Shown: positions 1-8,908, counted from the stretch's first letter. The stretch: DNA of 64,000 nt from Pseudonocardia cypriaca (GCF_006717045.1 NZ_VFPH01000001.1:1240001-1304000); one strand, 5' to 3'. Numbers and translations are program-made. Notes: generated by a model from the sequence alone, not told the origin.

Positions 1-1561
1 CGAGCAGCTCGGCGGTGATCCCGGCCGCGACGATCCCGGACGTCTTGCCCTGGTCGTGCGCGGTGCCGATCGTCGTGTACCGCTTGACGTGCTCGATGCT
101 GCGCAACCCGGCCCCGACGGCGCGGGCGATGTCGGCCACGGTGGCGTCGCGCTGGACGTCGACGAACTGGGTGCTGGTGTCCCCATCGGGCACCCGCCAC
201 AGCACCAGCGGTGGGGTGCGTTCGGGGCCCGCCTCCGCGGTGGGCAGCGCCGCGACCCCGCCGGCGTCGACCCCCAGGTCCGCGAGCACGAGGAGCGCGG
301 CGCGGGCACCGTCGCGCAGGCAGCCGTCCAGGTCGAGGACGCCGGTCGCGGAGCCGGCGACGGACGTGCCCGGCAGCGTCTCGCCCGGCACGAAAGCCCC
401 CAGCCCGTCGTCGTAGCGCAGCCGGCCGCGGGCCTGGCTGAACAGGTGCACCGCGGGGTTCCACCCGCCGCTGACCAGCAGCAGGTCGCACGTGATCCGC
501 TCGCGCTCGCCGCCCTGCAGCTCCGCGACGAGGGCGGCGCTCACCCGCTCGGTGCCCTCCGTGCCGGTGACGACCTGCCCCGTGCGCACCGGGATGCCAC
601 GCCGCTCGCACTCCGCACGCCACTGCGCGGGCGCCTCCGGCCGTGCGTCGACGACGGCGTGCACCCGCGCCCCGGCGTCCGCGAGGTCGACCGCCGTGGC
701 GTAGGCGGCGTCGTCGGTGGTGAACACGACGGCGTCGCGGCCGGCCAGCACGCCGTAGCGGTGCAGGAACGTGCGGGCCGATGCGGCGAGCATGATCCCG
801 GGGCGATCGTTGTCGGCGAACACGATCGGGCGCTCGTGCGCGCCGGTCGCGATGAGCACGTGGCGCGCGCGGATCCGCCACACGCGCTGGCGCGAGCGGT
901 TGCGCGGCGCCGCGGGACCGAGATGGTCCGCACGCCGCTCCAGGGCGAGCACGAAGCCGTCGTCGTAGTGCCCGAACGCCGTGGTGCGCTGCAGGTGCAG
1001 CACGTCGGGGTACGACGCCAGCTCGGCCGTCGCGGCGGCGACCCAGTCCAGGGCGGGACCGCCGTCGACGCGGTCGGCGCTGCCGAGCAGCGCCCCGCCC
1101 GGCTCGGACTGCTCGTCGACGAGCACTACCCGGGCCCCTGCCCGTGCCGCCGTGAGCGCTGCGACGAGGCCGGACGGGCCCGCCCCGACCACGAGCAGGT
1201 CGGCGTGCGCGTGCTTCGCGTCGTAACGGGCGGAGTCGGGCACGTCGGCGAGCCGGCCCTGGCCGGGGACGCCGCGAGCGGCGAGCCCGTCGACGAGATC
1301 GATCGTGGTGGCGAGCAGCATCGGTTCGGGGAAGGGCTCCTCGATCTGCACCAGGCCGCCCGGATCCTCGGCCCAGGCCGCGCCGATGCCGCGGGGACGG
1401 CCGAGCGCGATGCTCCTGCCGGTGGCGTGCACGCCGTTCGCCAGCAGCGCCGACGCGAGGGTGTCGCCGGGGTGCCCCGTGTACGGAACGCCGCCGAAGG
1501 TGAAGCGGTAGGCGGTGGCGCGGTCGATCCGCCCACCGGCGGGAACGCGGAACTCCGTCAT
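1..1561 (-). CDS. soxA: Sarcosine oxidase alpha subunit, partial (C-terminus beyond window)
   Basis: Large subunit of the cytosolic heterotetrameric sarcosine oxidase, which turns sarcosine, oxygen and tetrahydrofolate into glycine, hydrogen peroxide and methylene-THF. About 520 codons are visible. An N-terminal ferredoxin-like segment (GGVPYTGHPGDTLASAL near residue 23) precedes a Rossmann motif, GAGPSG at about 126-131, for NAD. The C-terminal folate-binding (aminomethyltransferase-like) domain lies off the left edge. The ATG overlaps the soxD stop as ATGA, so translation is coupled. It is the fourth gene of glyA-soxB-soxD-soxA; soxG is expected next, outside the window. Confidence 0.95.
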   Translation of the reverse strand, partial: MTEFRVPAGGRIDRATAYRFTFGGVPYTGHPGDTLASALLANGVHATGRSIALGRPRGIGAAWAEDPGGLVQIEEPFPEPMLLATTIDLVDGLAARGVPGQGRLADVPDSARYDAKHAHADLLVVGAGPSGLVAALTAARAGARVVLVDEQSEPGGALLGSADRVDGGPALDWVAAATAELASYPDVLHLQRTTAFGHYDDGFVLALERRADHLGPAAPRNRSRQRVWRIRARHVLIATGAHERPIVFADNDRPGIMLAASARTFLHRYGVLAGRDAVVFTTDDAAYATAVDLADAGARVHAVVDARPEAPAQWRAECERRGIPVRTGQVVTGTEGTERVSAALVAELQGGERERITCDLLLVSGGWNPAVHLFSQARGRLRYDDGLGAFVPGETLPGTSVAGSATGVLDLDGCLRDGARAALLVLADLGVDAGGVAALPTAEAGPERTPPLVLWRVPDGDTSTQFVDVQRDATVADIARAVGAGLRSIEHVKRYTTIGTAHDQGKTSGIVAAGITAELL

Positions 1562-1836
1562 GAGCTCACCGGGCGGGGCTCGTCGGGGCGGTAGACGGCG
1601 TGGAACCGGTAGGTCGCGGTGTCGCGCACGGCGTTGAACCAGCGCCTGCATCCGGCGGAGTGGCTCCACCGCTCCGCGAACAGGCCCTTGGGGTTGTCGC
1701 GGAAGAACAGGTAGTGCGCCCATTCCTCGTCGGTGAGCGCGGCCGGGTCGGCCGGGTAAGCGACGTGGGCCTGCCCGCCGTAGTGGAACTCGGTTTCCTC
1801 GCGTCGTCCGCACCAGGGGCATTCGATGAGTTGCAC
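1558..1836 (-). CDS. soxD: Sarcosine oxidase delta subunit
   Basis: Small (92 aa) zinc-binding subunit of heterotetrameric sarcosine oxidase. The N-terminal CPWCGRRE motif followed by HYGGQAH and the later HSAGCRRWFNAVRDT segment are typical of SoxD, and the length matches the family. The start is GTG at 1836 with GGAGA a few bases upstream. It begins 8 bp after the soxB stop and its own stop overlaps the soxA start by 4 bp, so the three subunit genes are a single translation unit. Confidence 0.95.
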   Translation of the reverse strand: MQLIECPWCGRREETEFHYGGQAHVAYPADPAALTDEEWAHYLFFRDNPKGLFAERWSHSAGCRRWFNAVRDTATYRFHAVYRPDEPRPVSS

Positions 1837-1844
1837 GGCTTCTC

Positions 1845-3059
1845 CTAGTGGGCCACGGCGGCGGCGCCGTGCTCGTCGACCAGCGCGCCGGTGACGAAGC
1901 GTTCGAGGGTGAACGGGGCGTTGTAGGGGTGTGGTTCGTCGTGGGCGATGGTGTGGGCCATGCACCAGCCGACGCCGGGCGTGGCCTTGAACCCGCCGGT
2001 GCCCCACCCGCAGTTGAGGTAGAGGTTCGCGTAGGGGGTGAGCCCGACGATGGGGGAGGCGTCGGGGGTGGTGTCGACGATGCCGCCCCAGGTGCGCAGC
2101 AGGTGGGCGCGGGCGAACACCGGGAACAGCTCCACCGCGGCGGCCATCTGGCGTTCGATGATGTGGAAGGCGCCGCGCTGGCCGTAGCCGTTGTAGGAGT
2201 CGATGCCGGCGCCCATCACGAGCTCGCCCTTGTGGGCCTGCGAGACGTAGACGTGGATCGCGTTGGACATGACGACGGTGGGGTGCACGGGTTCGAGCAG
2301 CTCGGAGACCAGTGCCTGGAGCGGGTGGCTCTGCAGTGGCAGGCGCAGGCCCAGCTGGTCGGCGAGCACCGAGGTGTGGCCCGCGGCGCAGAGGGCGACC
2401 TTGCCGGTGGCGATGTCGCCGCGGGTCGTGCGCACGCCGGTGACCCGATCGCCGTCGGTGATGAAGCCGGTGACCTCGCAGTCCTGGATGAGGTCGATCC
2501 CGGCCTCGTCGGCGCGGCGGGCGAAGCCCCAGGCGACGTAGTCGTGCTTGGCGATGCCGGCGCGGGGCTGGTAGGTGGCGCCCAGCACCGGGTAGCGGAT
2601 CTCCTGCGAGGTGTTGACGATCGGGCAGACCTTCTTGACCTCGTCGGGGGTGAGCCACTCGGCGTCGACCCCGTTGAGTCGGTTGGCCTCCACCCGGCGG
2701 ACGCTGTCGCGCACGTCCTGCAGGCTGTGCGCCAGGTTGAGCACGCCCCGCTGGCTGAACAGGATCGGGTAGCCGAGGTCGTCCTCGAGGCCCTCCCACA
2801 GTCGCAGCGCGTGCTCGTAGATCGCCGCGCTCTCGTCCCACAGGTAGTTGGAGCGGATGATCGTGGTGTTGCGGGCCATGTTGCCGCCGGCGAGCCAGCC
2901 CCGTTCGAGTACCGCGACGTTCGTGATGCCGTGGTTCTTCGCGAGGTAGTGGGCGGTGGCCAGGCCGTGCCCACCCGCACCGACGATCACCACGTCGTAG
3001 GAGCGCTTCGGCTCCGGGTTGCGCCACAGGACGTCCGGGTGCTCGGGCAGCGGGTTCAT
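1845..3059 (-). CDS. soxB: Sarcosine oxidase beta subunit
   Basis: Catalytic flavin subunit (404 aa) that oxidises sarcosine. A dinucleotide-binding GAGGHG motif lies at residues 28-33. His172 in AGIAKHDYVAWGF corresponds to the histidine that carries the covalent FMN in corynebacterial SoxB (from memory, His172-173). Full length for the family. The ATG at 3059 overlaps the glyA stop (ATGA). The pairing with glyA implies that glycine made here is passed on to serine. Confidence 0.95.
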   Translation of the reverse strand: MNPLPEHPDVLWRNPEPKRSYDVVIVGAGGHGLATAHYLAKNHGITNVAVLERGWLAGGNMARNTTIIRSNYLWDESAAIYEHALRLWEGLEDDLGYPILFSQRGVLNLAHSLQDVRDSVRRVEANRLNGVDAEWLTPDEVKKVCPIVNTSQEIRYPVLGATYQPRAGIAKHDYVAWGFARRADEAGIDLIQDCEVTGFITDGDRVTGVRTTRGDIATGKVALCAAGHTSVLADQLGLRLPLQSHPLQALVSELLEPVHPTVVMSNAIHVYVSQAHKGELVMGAGIDSYNGYGQRGAFHIIERQMAAAVELFPVFARAHLLRTWGGIVDTTPDASPIVGLTPYANLYLNCGWGTGGFKATPGVGWCMAHTIAHDEPHPYNAPFTLERFVTGALVDEHGAAAVAH

Positions 3060-4366
3060 CGGGGACCGTCCTCGAGAGCCGGGTAGAGGGGGAAGCGTGC
3101 GGCGAGCGCGGCCACGCGCTCGCGCAGTGCAGCGATGGCCTTGTCGTCGGTGGCCGGGCGCAGCGCGGTCGCGATGATGTCGGCGACCTCGGCGAACTCG
3201 TCCGCGCCGAATCCACGGGTGGCGAGTGCCGGCGTGCCGATCCGGATCCCGGAGCTGACCATCGGGGGCCGCGGGTCGAACGGCACCGCGTTGCGGTTCA
3301 CGGTGATCCCCGCGGCGTGCAGCCGGTCCTCTGCCTGCTTGCCGTCGAGCTCGGAGTGGCGCAGGTCGACGAGCACGAGGTGGACGTCGGTGCCGCCGCT
3401 CACCACGCCGATGCCGGCGGCCCGCGAGTCCGGCGCGAGCAGCCGGTCGGCGAGCAGCCGCGCGCCGAGCAGCGTGTGCTCCTGCCGGTCCCGGAACGCC
3501 TCGCTCGCGGCCAGCTTGAACGCCACCGCCTTGGCGGCGATCACGTGCTCGAGCGGGCCGCCCTGCTGGCCGGGGAACACCGCCGAGTTGAGCTTCTTCC
3601 GCAGCGCCGGGTCGTCCTCGGCGGAGAGGATCACGCCGCCGCGGGGCCCGCCGAGCGTCTTGTGGGTGGTGGTGGTGACGACGTGCGCGTGCGGCACCGG
3701 TGAGGGATGCAGCCCGGCCGCGACGAGCCCGGCGAAGTGGGCCATGTCGACCATCAGGTACGCGCCGACCTCGTCGGCGATGCGGCGGAACTCCGCGAAG
3801 TCGAGGTGGCGCGGGTAGGCCGACCAGCCGGCCACGATCAGCTTCGGGCGGCGCTGTTGCGCCAGCCGCTCCACCTCGGCCATGTCGACGCGGTGGTCGT
3901 CCTCGCGGACGTGGTAGGCGGCGACGTCGTAGAGCAGGCCCGAGAAGTTGAGCCGCATGCCGTGGGTCAGGTGGCCGCCGTGGGCGAGGTCGAGGCCGAG
4001 GATCGTGTCGCCGGGCTGCAGGAGCGCGGCCATGGCGGCGGCGTTGGCCTGGGCGCCGGAGTGCGGCTGGACGTTCGCGAAGGTCGCGCCGAAGAGGTCC
4101 CTGACCCGGTCGGTGGCGAGCCGCTCGACGACGTCCACGTGCTCGCACCCGCCGTAGTACCGGCGGCCCGGGTAGCCCTCGGCGTACTTGTTGGTGAGCA
4201 CCGAGCCCTGGGCCTGCATCACGGCGACGGGGGCGAAGTTCTCGCTGGCGATCATCTCCAGCGTCGTCTCCTGGCGCCGGAGCTCCGCGCCGACCGCCGC
4301 GTGGATCTCGGGGTCTACCTGGGCGAGGCTGCTGTTGAGGGTGGTCCGGACCTGGGTCGGGAGCAT
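3056..4366 (-). CDS. glyA: Serine hydroxymethyltransferase
   Basis: PLP enzyme interconverting glycine plus methylene-THF and serine plus THF; in a sox operon it uses both the glycine and the C1 unit released by sarcosine oxidase. 436 aa from ATG 4366. The PLP lysine is at about 236 in VVTTTTHKTLGGPRGG, and the N-terminal MIASENF motif is present. An in-frame TTG at 4390 would add 8 residues, but the protein normally starts near MLPTQV. First gene of the minus operon. A 16-bp palindrome lies 33 bp upstream, shared with the divergent GntR gene. It may be a second, pathway-specific glyA. Confidence 0.95.
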   Translation of the reverse strand: MLPTQVRTTLNSSLAQVDPEIHAAVGAELRRQETTLEMIASENFAPVAVMQAQGSVLTNKYAEGYPGRRYYGGCEHVDVVERLATDRVRDLFGATFANVQPHSGAQANAAAMAALLQPGDTILGLDLAHGGHLTHGMRLNFSGLLYDVAAYHVREDDHRVDMAEVERLAQQRRPKLIVAGWSAYPRHLDFAEFRRIADEVGAYLMVDMAHFAGLVAAGLHPSPVPHAHVVTTTTHKTLGGPRGGVILSAEDDPALRKKLNSAVFPGQQGGPLEHVIAAKAVAFKLAASEAFRDRQEHTLLGARLLADRLLAPDSRAAGIGVVSGGTDVHLVLVDLRHSELDGKQAEDRLHAAGITVNRNAVPFDPRPPMVSSGIRIGTPALATRGFGADEFAEVADIIATALRPATDDKAIAALRERVAALAARFPLYPALEDGPR

Positions 4367-4398
4367 CTGGCATCCGATCTGTCGTACCAAGGTCTCTA

Positions 4399-4414
4399 GA
4401 CTGATATATCAGTC
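4399..4414. promoter_or_regulatory. 16-bp palindrome in glyA/GntR divergent promoter, candidate GntR operator
   Basis: GACTGATATATCAGTC is a perfect palindrome between the divergent glyA and GntR genes (33 bp and 48 bp from their starts). GntR/FadR-type repressors often bind such AT-centred palindromes next to their own gene. Function is inferred from position. Confidence 0.6.
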
Positions 4415-4461
4415 GGCGGTGTACGGTAGGTCCGCTCTCGGGACGACGTCAAGGGGTGGTC

Positions 4462-5121
4462 ATGGGTCTCGCCGCGCAGCTGGCCGTACCGGCGTCGCTC
4501 GCCGACCAGGCGTACGAGGGGATCCGTGATCGCCTGGTCATGCTGGACATCCGGCCGGGTGACCCGCTGAACGACGACGCGCTCGCCCAGGAGCTCGGCA
4601 CCGGTCGCACGCCCGTGCGCGAGGCGTTGAAGCGGCTGGAGGGCGACCGGCTCGTGGTCGCCTATCCCCGGCGGGGGACGTTCGCGACCGCGGTCGACAT
4701 CACCGACCTGGCGCACATCTCCGACATCCGCGCGCAGCTGGAACCGCTCGCGGCATCCCGGGCGGCGGAGAACTCCTCCGCCGCCACACGCGCGCGCCTC
4801 GCCGACCTCGCCGAGGACGTCGCCGGGCTCGAGGCCCGCATCAGCGACCGGCGCGAGCTGCTCCGGCGCGACGTCCGGGTCCACCGCGAGATCTACCGCG
4901 CGGCGGGGAACCCGTACCTGGAGGACATCCTCGTGCGGCAGGACAACCTCGCCACCCGGATCTGGTGCCTGTTCCTGGACCGCATCCCGGCGATCGCCGG
5001 CCACGTGGGGGAGCACGTCGCCCTCCTCGAGGCCATCGTCGAGGGCGACGCCGACACGGCGGGACGGTTGGCGCTGGAGCACGTCGTGGGCTTCGAGCGG
5101 GCCGTCCGCGCCGTCCTCTAG
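4462..5121 (+). CDS. GntR-family regulator with FCD-type domain, likely controls glyA-sox
   Basis: Transcription factor of 219 aa. The N-terminal winged HTH includes ELGTGRTPVREALKRLEGD and RRGTF (about residues 45-75), and the C-terminal helical part resembles the FCD ligand domain (acidic ligand metabolites). Start at ATG 4462 with AAGGGG six bases upstream; an in-frame GTG lies at 4456. Divergent from glyA-soxBDA, with a perfect palindrome between them, so autoregulation and control of the sarcosine operon are likely. Ends against a double hairpin that separates it from the convergent IclR gene. Confidence 0.88.
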   Translation: MGLAAQLAVPASLADQAYEGIRDRLVMLDIRPGDPLNDDALAQELGTGRTPVREALKRLEGDRLVVAYPRRGTFATAVDITDLAHISDIRAQLEPLAASRAAENSSAATRARLADLAEDVAGLEARISDRRELLRRDVRVHREIYRAAGNPYLEDILVRQDNLATRIWCLFLDRIPAIAGHVGEHVALLEAIVEGDADTAGRLALEHVVGFERAVRAVL

Positions 5122-5133
5122 TCCCGCACGATT

Positions 5134-5188
5134 CCGACGAACGGCGCGTTCGTCGGTTAGGTTCCGACGAACGCGCCGTTCGTCGGAA
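5134..5188. terminator. Twin hairpins, nested inverted repeat between convergent genes
   Basis: CCGACGAAC-ggcgc-GTTCGTCGG (5134-5156) is followed after 7 bp by TTCCGACGAAC-gcgcc-GTTCGTCGGAA (5162-5188). The second hairpin is the exact reverse complement of the first over its 23-bp core, so the pair is a palindrome made of palindromes. It sits between two convergent genes and most likely ends transcription from both sides. Confidence 0.7.
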
Positions 5189-5205
5189 ACGGTGCTGCTG
5201 CTCGC

Positions 5206-6012
5206 CTACCGGCGCGTGGCGCCGAAGTAGCCCAGGCGGCTGCTGATCTCGCGCGCGCCCGCGAGCAGGTGCGCCGCGACCTCGGGGAACGACTCGACCG
5301 TGAGCCGGTACGACGGACCGGACGCGCCGACCGCCGCGACCACGTCGCCCGCGGAGCTGTGGACGGGCGCGGCGACCGCGTTGAGGCCGACCTCGAGCTC
5401 CTCCGCGGTCGACGCCCACCCCCGCGTGCGGACCCTCGTCAGCTCCGCCTCGAGCGCGGCGGCGTCGGTGATGGTGCGTGGCGTGTACTCGATCAGGTCG
5501 CCGGCGAGGGCCTGTTTCACCGTGTCGTCGTCGGCCCAGGCCAGGAGGACCTTGCCGCTGGCCGTCGCGTGCAGCGGGGTGCGCTGACCGGTCCAGTTGC
5601 GGCCGCTGATCGCCGAGCTGCCGTACTCCTGGAGGATGTTCGTGACCTCGCCCGTGTCGGCGATGGCGAGGTTGACCGTCTCGCCCAGCTCGGCAGCGAG
5701 CAGCCGGCAGACCGGGCGGCTCTCCGTCGTCAGCTCGAGCTGGGCGGTCGTGGCGCCCGCCAGCCGGACGATGCCGCGGCCCAGGTGGTACTTGCCGCGC
5801 TCCTCGAGCTGCTCCACCAGGTCGCCGTTCTCGAGCGCCTCGATGAGCCGGAAGGCGGTCGACTTGTGGACGCCGAGCTCAGCGGCCATCTCGGTCACGC
5901 CCGCGCCGTCGCGTCCCCGCTCGGCCAGCAGGTACAGGATCGCGATGGCGCGATCCACCGACTGGACCTGGGACGGGGCGGCCTCCCTGCCGTGGCGCGC
6001 TGAATCGGACAT
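5206..6012 (-). CDS. IclR-family regulator of the Rieske/BCCT cluster
   Basis: 268 aa. N-terminal winged HTH (SVDRAIAILYLLAE, then ELGVHKSTAFRLIEALENGDLV) and a C-terminal IclR effector domain (TPLHATASGKVLLAW, then RTRGWASTAEELEVGLNAVA, with AVGASGPSYRL near the end). Start taken at ATG 6012; a GTG lies directly upstream at 6015. Divergent from the Rieske ferredoxin-reductase-oxygenase-BCCT operon, which it presumably regulates in response to the amine substrate or a product. Confidence 0.9.
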   Translation of the reverse strand: MSDSARHGREAAPSQVQSVDRAIAILYLLAERGRDGAGVTEMAAELGVHKSTAFRLIEALENGDLVEQLEERGKYHLGRGIVRLAGATTAQLELTTESRPVCRLLAAELGETVNLAIADTGEVTNILQEYGSSAISGRNWTGQRTPLHATASGKVLLAWADDDTVKQALAGDLIEYTPRTITDAAALEAELTRVRTRGWASTAEELEVGLNAVAAPVHSSAGDVVAAVGASGPSYRLTVESFPEVAAHLLAGAREISSRLGYFGATRR

Positions 6013-6148
6013 CACGCCCCGACTCTACGGCCGTCGTCGTCTCGGAGCAGTTCCTGCGTCTTGACGACGCCTGACGTCAGCCTCATCATGTTGTTGCTGA
6101 TAGCGAGAGCTGTTGCGCCATCTGAAACAAATTCGTAACGGAGGCGAA
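6013..6148. promoter_or_regulatory. Divergent promoter region, IclR gene / Rieske operon
   Basis: 136-bp intergenic region with locally AT-richer sequence. CTGACGTCAG at 6071-6080 is a perfect 10-bp palindrome and a candidate IclR site. TTGACG at 6061 could be a -35 element. GGAGG at 6140-6144 is the ribosome site of the ferredoxin gene. Confidence 0.45.
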
Positions 6149-6481
6149 ATGATCCTCGTCGGTCGACCGGAGGACGTACCGCCCGGCGACGCCGTGCGGA
6201 TCGAGGCCGGAGGCGGGTCCGGGCTGCCGATCGCGGTGTTCAACGTGGACGGTGAGTTCCTCGCCATCGACGACACGTGCACGCACCAGGACGCATCGCT
6301 GGCCGACGGCTGGGTCGAGGGCTGCACGGTCGAGTGCCCGCTGCACGCCGCCTGCTTCGACCTGCGCACCGGCATGCCGTCAGGGCCTCCCGCGAAGACG
6401 CCCGTGCGCACCCACGAGGTGGTCGTCGCGGACGGGCTCGTCTACGTGCGCGTGGCGGAGTCCGTGGAGGCGGCGGCCTGA
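6149..6481 (+). CDS. Rieske-type [2Fe-2S] ferredoxin
   Basis: Small electron carrier (110 aa) between the reductase and the oxygenase encoded downstream. Rieske ligands are visible as C44-T-H46 (DDTCTHQDASL) and C63-P-L-H66 (VECPLHAACF). ATG 6149 follows GGAGG by 4 bases. The stop overlaps the next start as TGATG. Length and fold signature match BphA3/NirD-like ferredoxins of three-component Rieske oxygenases. Confidence 0.93.
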   Translation: MILVGRPEDVPPGDAVRIEAGGGSGLPIAVFNVDGEFLAIDDTCTHQDASLADGWVEGCTVECPLHAACFDLRTGMPSGPPAKTPVRTHEVVVADGLVYVRVAESVEAAA

Positions 6482-7656
6482 TGCGCGCGGTCGCGGTCAT
6501 CGGAGGCTCCCTCGCCGGTCTCGCCGCGGCGCGAGCCCTGCGCGAGCACGGGTTCGACGGCCGGGTCATCGTCGTCGGCGACGAGGAGCGGCTCCCGTAC
6601 GACCGCCCGCCCCTGTCGAAGGAGTTCCTGGCGGGCAAGATCGGTGTCGAGGACCTCGCGCTGACGACGGACACCGACGCCGACCTCGATCTGGACTGGC
6701 ACCTCGGCGTCCCGGCGGCCGGACTCGATGTGCGCGGCCGGTCGGTCGTGCTGGCCTCGGGGCGGAGGATCGAGGTCGACGGCGTCGTGCTGGCCACGGG
6801 CGCGCGGGCGCGGCCGTTCCCCGGGGCCCGGCTCGCCGGTGTCCACACCCTCCGCTCCCTCGACGATGCGGTCGCGCTGCGGGACGAGCTGCTGGCCGGC
6901 GGACGGCTCGTGGTGATCGGTGCCGGGTTCATCGGGGCCGAGGTGGCCTCGACGGCGCGCGACCTCGGCGTCGAGGTCACCGTGATCGAGGCGGACCCGC
7001 TCCCGCTCGGCGGCGTACTGGGCCCCGAGCTCGGCGCGGCGTGCACGGCGCTGCACGAGGACAACGGGGTCCGCCTGATCAGCGGAACCCCCGTGACCGG
7101 CCTCGTGGGAACCGACCGGGTTCAGGGGGTCCGGCTGGCCGGTGGCCGCTCGGAGCCCGCCGACGTGGTCGTGGTCGGGATCGGCGCACTGCCGAACATC
7201 GAGTGGCTCGCCGGATCGGGCGTCGACCACGACCACCGCGGGGTGTGGACGGACGCCGGGGGCGCGACCAACATCCCGCAGGTCGTCGCCGCCGGGGACT
7301 GCACGTTCTCGTACTGCCCCTACGCGGGCGTCGACCTGCGCCAGGAGCACTGGACCAACGCGATCCAGCAGCCCGCCGCGGCGGTGGAGAGCCTCCTCGG
7401 ACTGCCCGTCGCCGCGGCCCGGCCATCGGCGCCCTACTTCTGGTCGGACCAGTACGGGGCACGGCTGCAGTTCGCCGGCCACCGCCTGCCCGACGACGCC
7501 GTCGAGATCATCGAGGGCGACCTCGGCTCCCGGCGCTTCGTCGCCGGCTACCGCCGCCGTGGCGAGCTCGTCGCGGTGTTCGCGATGAACCAGCCCAAGC
7601 TCTTCGGAAAGTGGCGCAGGCAACTGGTCGCCCCCGCGCTCGCCGAACTCTCCTGA
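6481..7656 (+). CDS. FAD/NAD(P)H-dependent ferredoxin reductase
   Basis: 391 aa, BphA4/rubredoxin-reductase type. FAD motif GGSLAG at residues 8-13 with YDRPPLSKEFLAG; NAD motif VVIGAGFIGAEVAST; later DCTFSYCPYAGVDLR and EHWTNAIQQ as in this family. Delivers electrons to the upstream Rieske ferredoxin. Translationally coupled to it (1-base overlap) and followed after 28 bp by the oxygenase, so the three genes form a complete three-component Rieske system. Confidence 0.93.
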   Translation: MRAVAVIGGSLAGLAAARALREHGFDGRVIVVGDEERLPYDRPPLSKEFLAGKIGVEDLALTTDTDADLDLDWHLGVPAAGLDVRGRSVVLASGRRIEVDGVVLATGARARPFPGARLAGVHTLRSLDDAVALRDELLAGGRLVVIGAGFIGAEVASTARDLGVEVTVIEADPLPLGGVLGPELGAACTALHEDNGVRLISGTPVTGLVGTDRVQGVRLAGGRSEPADVVVVGIGALPNIEWLAGSGVDHDHRGVWTDAGGATNIPQVVAAGDCTFSYCPYAGVDLRQEHWTNAIQQPAAAVESLLGLPVAAARPSAPYFWSDQYGARLQFAGHRLPDDAVEIIEGDLGSRRFVAGYRRRGELVAVFAMNQPKLFGKWRRQLVAPALAELS

Positions 7657-7684
7657 ATCCCACTCCCCGCACGAGAGGTGTCGC

Positions 7685-8809
7685 GTGCCCGCTCCCACCC
7701 ACGTGTCTCCTAGCCTGATCTCCACCCTTCCGGGCCTCTCCTACACCGATGCCGCGCTCTTCCAGCGCGAACAGGAGAAGATCTTCGAGGCCCGGTGGAT
7801 CGCCGCCGCGCGCAGCGCGGACCTCGACGGCCCCGGTGCGTTCCGCACCCTCGACGTCGGCCGGGAGAACGTGATCCTGGTCCGCGGCCGCGACGGGCAG
7901 TTGCGCGCCTTCCTGAACGTGTGCCGCCATCGCGGTGCCCGGGTTTGCATGGAGCGGTCCGGCGTGGCGCGGCGGAACATCCAGTGCGGCTACCACGCCT
8001 GGACCTACGGCCTGGACGGCAAGCTCGTCGCCGCCCCGAACCTGACGCAGATGCCCGATCTCGATCGCACCGCGTACGGGCTCGTCCCGGTTCCGGTGCG
8101 TGAGTGGCTCGGCTACGCCTGGGTCTGCGTCGCCGACGAGCCGCCCTCGTTCGAGGACACGGTGATCGGTGCCGTCACCGAACGGCTCGGAGGCACGGGG
8201 ATCATCGAGGGCTGGGACATCGAGAACCTCGAGGTCGGGCGCCGGATCAGCTACGACGTGCGCGCCAACTGGAAGCTGATCATCGAGAACTTCATGGAGT
8301 GCTACCACTGCGCGACCATCCACCCCGAGCTGACGGAGGTGCTGCCGGAGTTCGCCGACGGGTTCGCCGCGCAGTACTTCGTCGGGCACGGGGCGGCGTT
8401 CGCCGAGGAGGCGGAGGGGTTCACCGTCGACGGGAGCGCCGGTGTGACGGTGATCCCCGGTGTCGTGGACGGCCACGACCGGAAGTACTACGCGATCACG
8501 GTGAACCCGCAGGTGTTCATCAACCTCGTCCCGGACCACGTGATCTTCCACAGGATGTACCCGGTGGGCCCGGACCGCACCGTCGTCGAGTGCGACTGGC
8601 TCTACCTGCCCGAGGTCGTGCGCAGCGGCCAGGACCTGGACCGTTCGGTCGAGCTGTTCCACCGGGTCAACCAGCAGGACTTCGACGCCTGCGAGCGCTG
8701 CCAGCTCGCCGCCACGTCGAAGGCGTACGCCCAGGGTGGGGTCCTGGTGCCCAGCGAGCACCACATCGGTGCCTTCCACACCTGGGTCACGGAGCAGCTC
8801 GCCATGTGA
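7685..8809 (+). CDS. Rieske non-haem iron oxygenase, alpha subunit (quaternary-amine demethylase-like)
   Basis: 374 aa, GTG start at 7685 behind AGAGG. Rieske ligands C80, H82, C101, H104 (CRHRGA, CGYHAW). Mononuclear iron site ENFMECYHCATIHPEL gives H208 and H213, with a late Asp in NQQDFDACE. The bridging residue is Glu205 rather than the usual Asp, a feature I recall from carnitine monooxygenase CntA and related betaine demethylases. No beta subunit is encoded. The neighbouring BCCT carrier and the sarcosine operon support demethylation of a betaine, stachydrine or carnitine-like substrate; the exact one is unknown. Confidence 0.88.
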   Translation: MPAPTHVSPSLISTLPGLSYTDAALFQREQEKIFEARWIAAARSADLDGPGAFRTLDVGRENVILVRGRDGQLRAFLNVCRHRGARVCMERSGVARRNIQCGYHAWTYGLDGKLVAAPNLTQMPDLDRTAYGLVPVPVREWLGYAWVCVADEPPSFEDTVIGAVTERLGGTGIIEGWDIENLEVGRRISYDVRANWKLIIENFMECYHCATIHPELTEVLPEFADGFAAQYFVGHGAAFAEEAEGFTVDGSAGVTVIPGVVDGHDRKYYAITVNPQVFINLVPDHVIFHRMYPVGPDRTVVECDWLYLPEVVRSGQDLDRSVELFHRVNQQDFDACERCQLAATSKAYAQGGVLVPSEHHIGAFHTWVTEQLAM

Positions 8810-8908
8810 GCGACGTTCGTCCCGACCGGCCTACCGAGCGAGCTCGACACCCACCACGGCCCGCCCTCGACGAGGAGGGCCCAACCGAAGAGGAAGGGTC
8901 GACGCGAC

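Noticed and set aside
1848..3086. Plus-strand open reading opposite soxB
   Set aside because: Gly/Val/Asp-rich antisense of a clear flavoprotein gene.
4367..4461. Possible glycine riboswitch upstream of glyA
   Set aside because: Only 95 bp separate glyA from the divergent gene and the sequence contains a DNA palindrome rather than aptamer-like pairing.
7685..8809. Aromatic-ring dioxygenase alpha subunit (biphenyl/phthalate type)
   Set aside because: No beta subunit, bridging Glu rather than Asp, and BCCT plus sarcosine-oxidase context favour amine demethylation; kept only as a weaker alternative.
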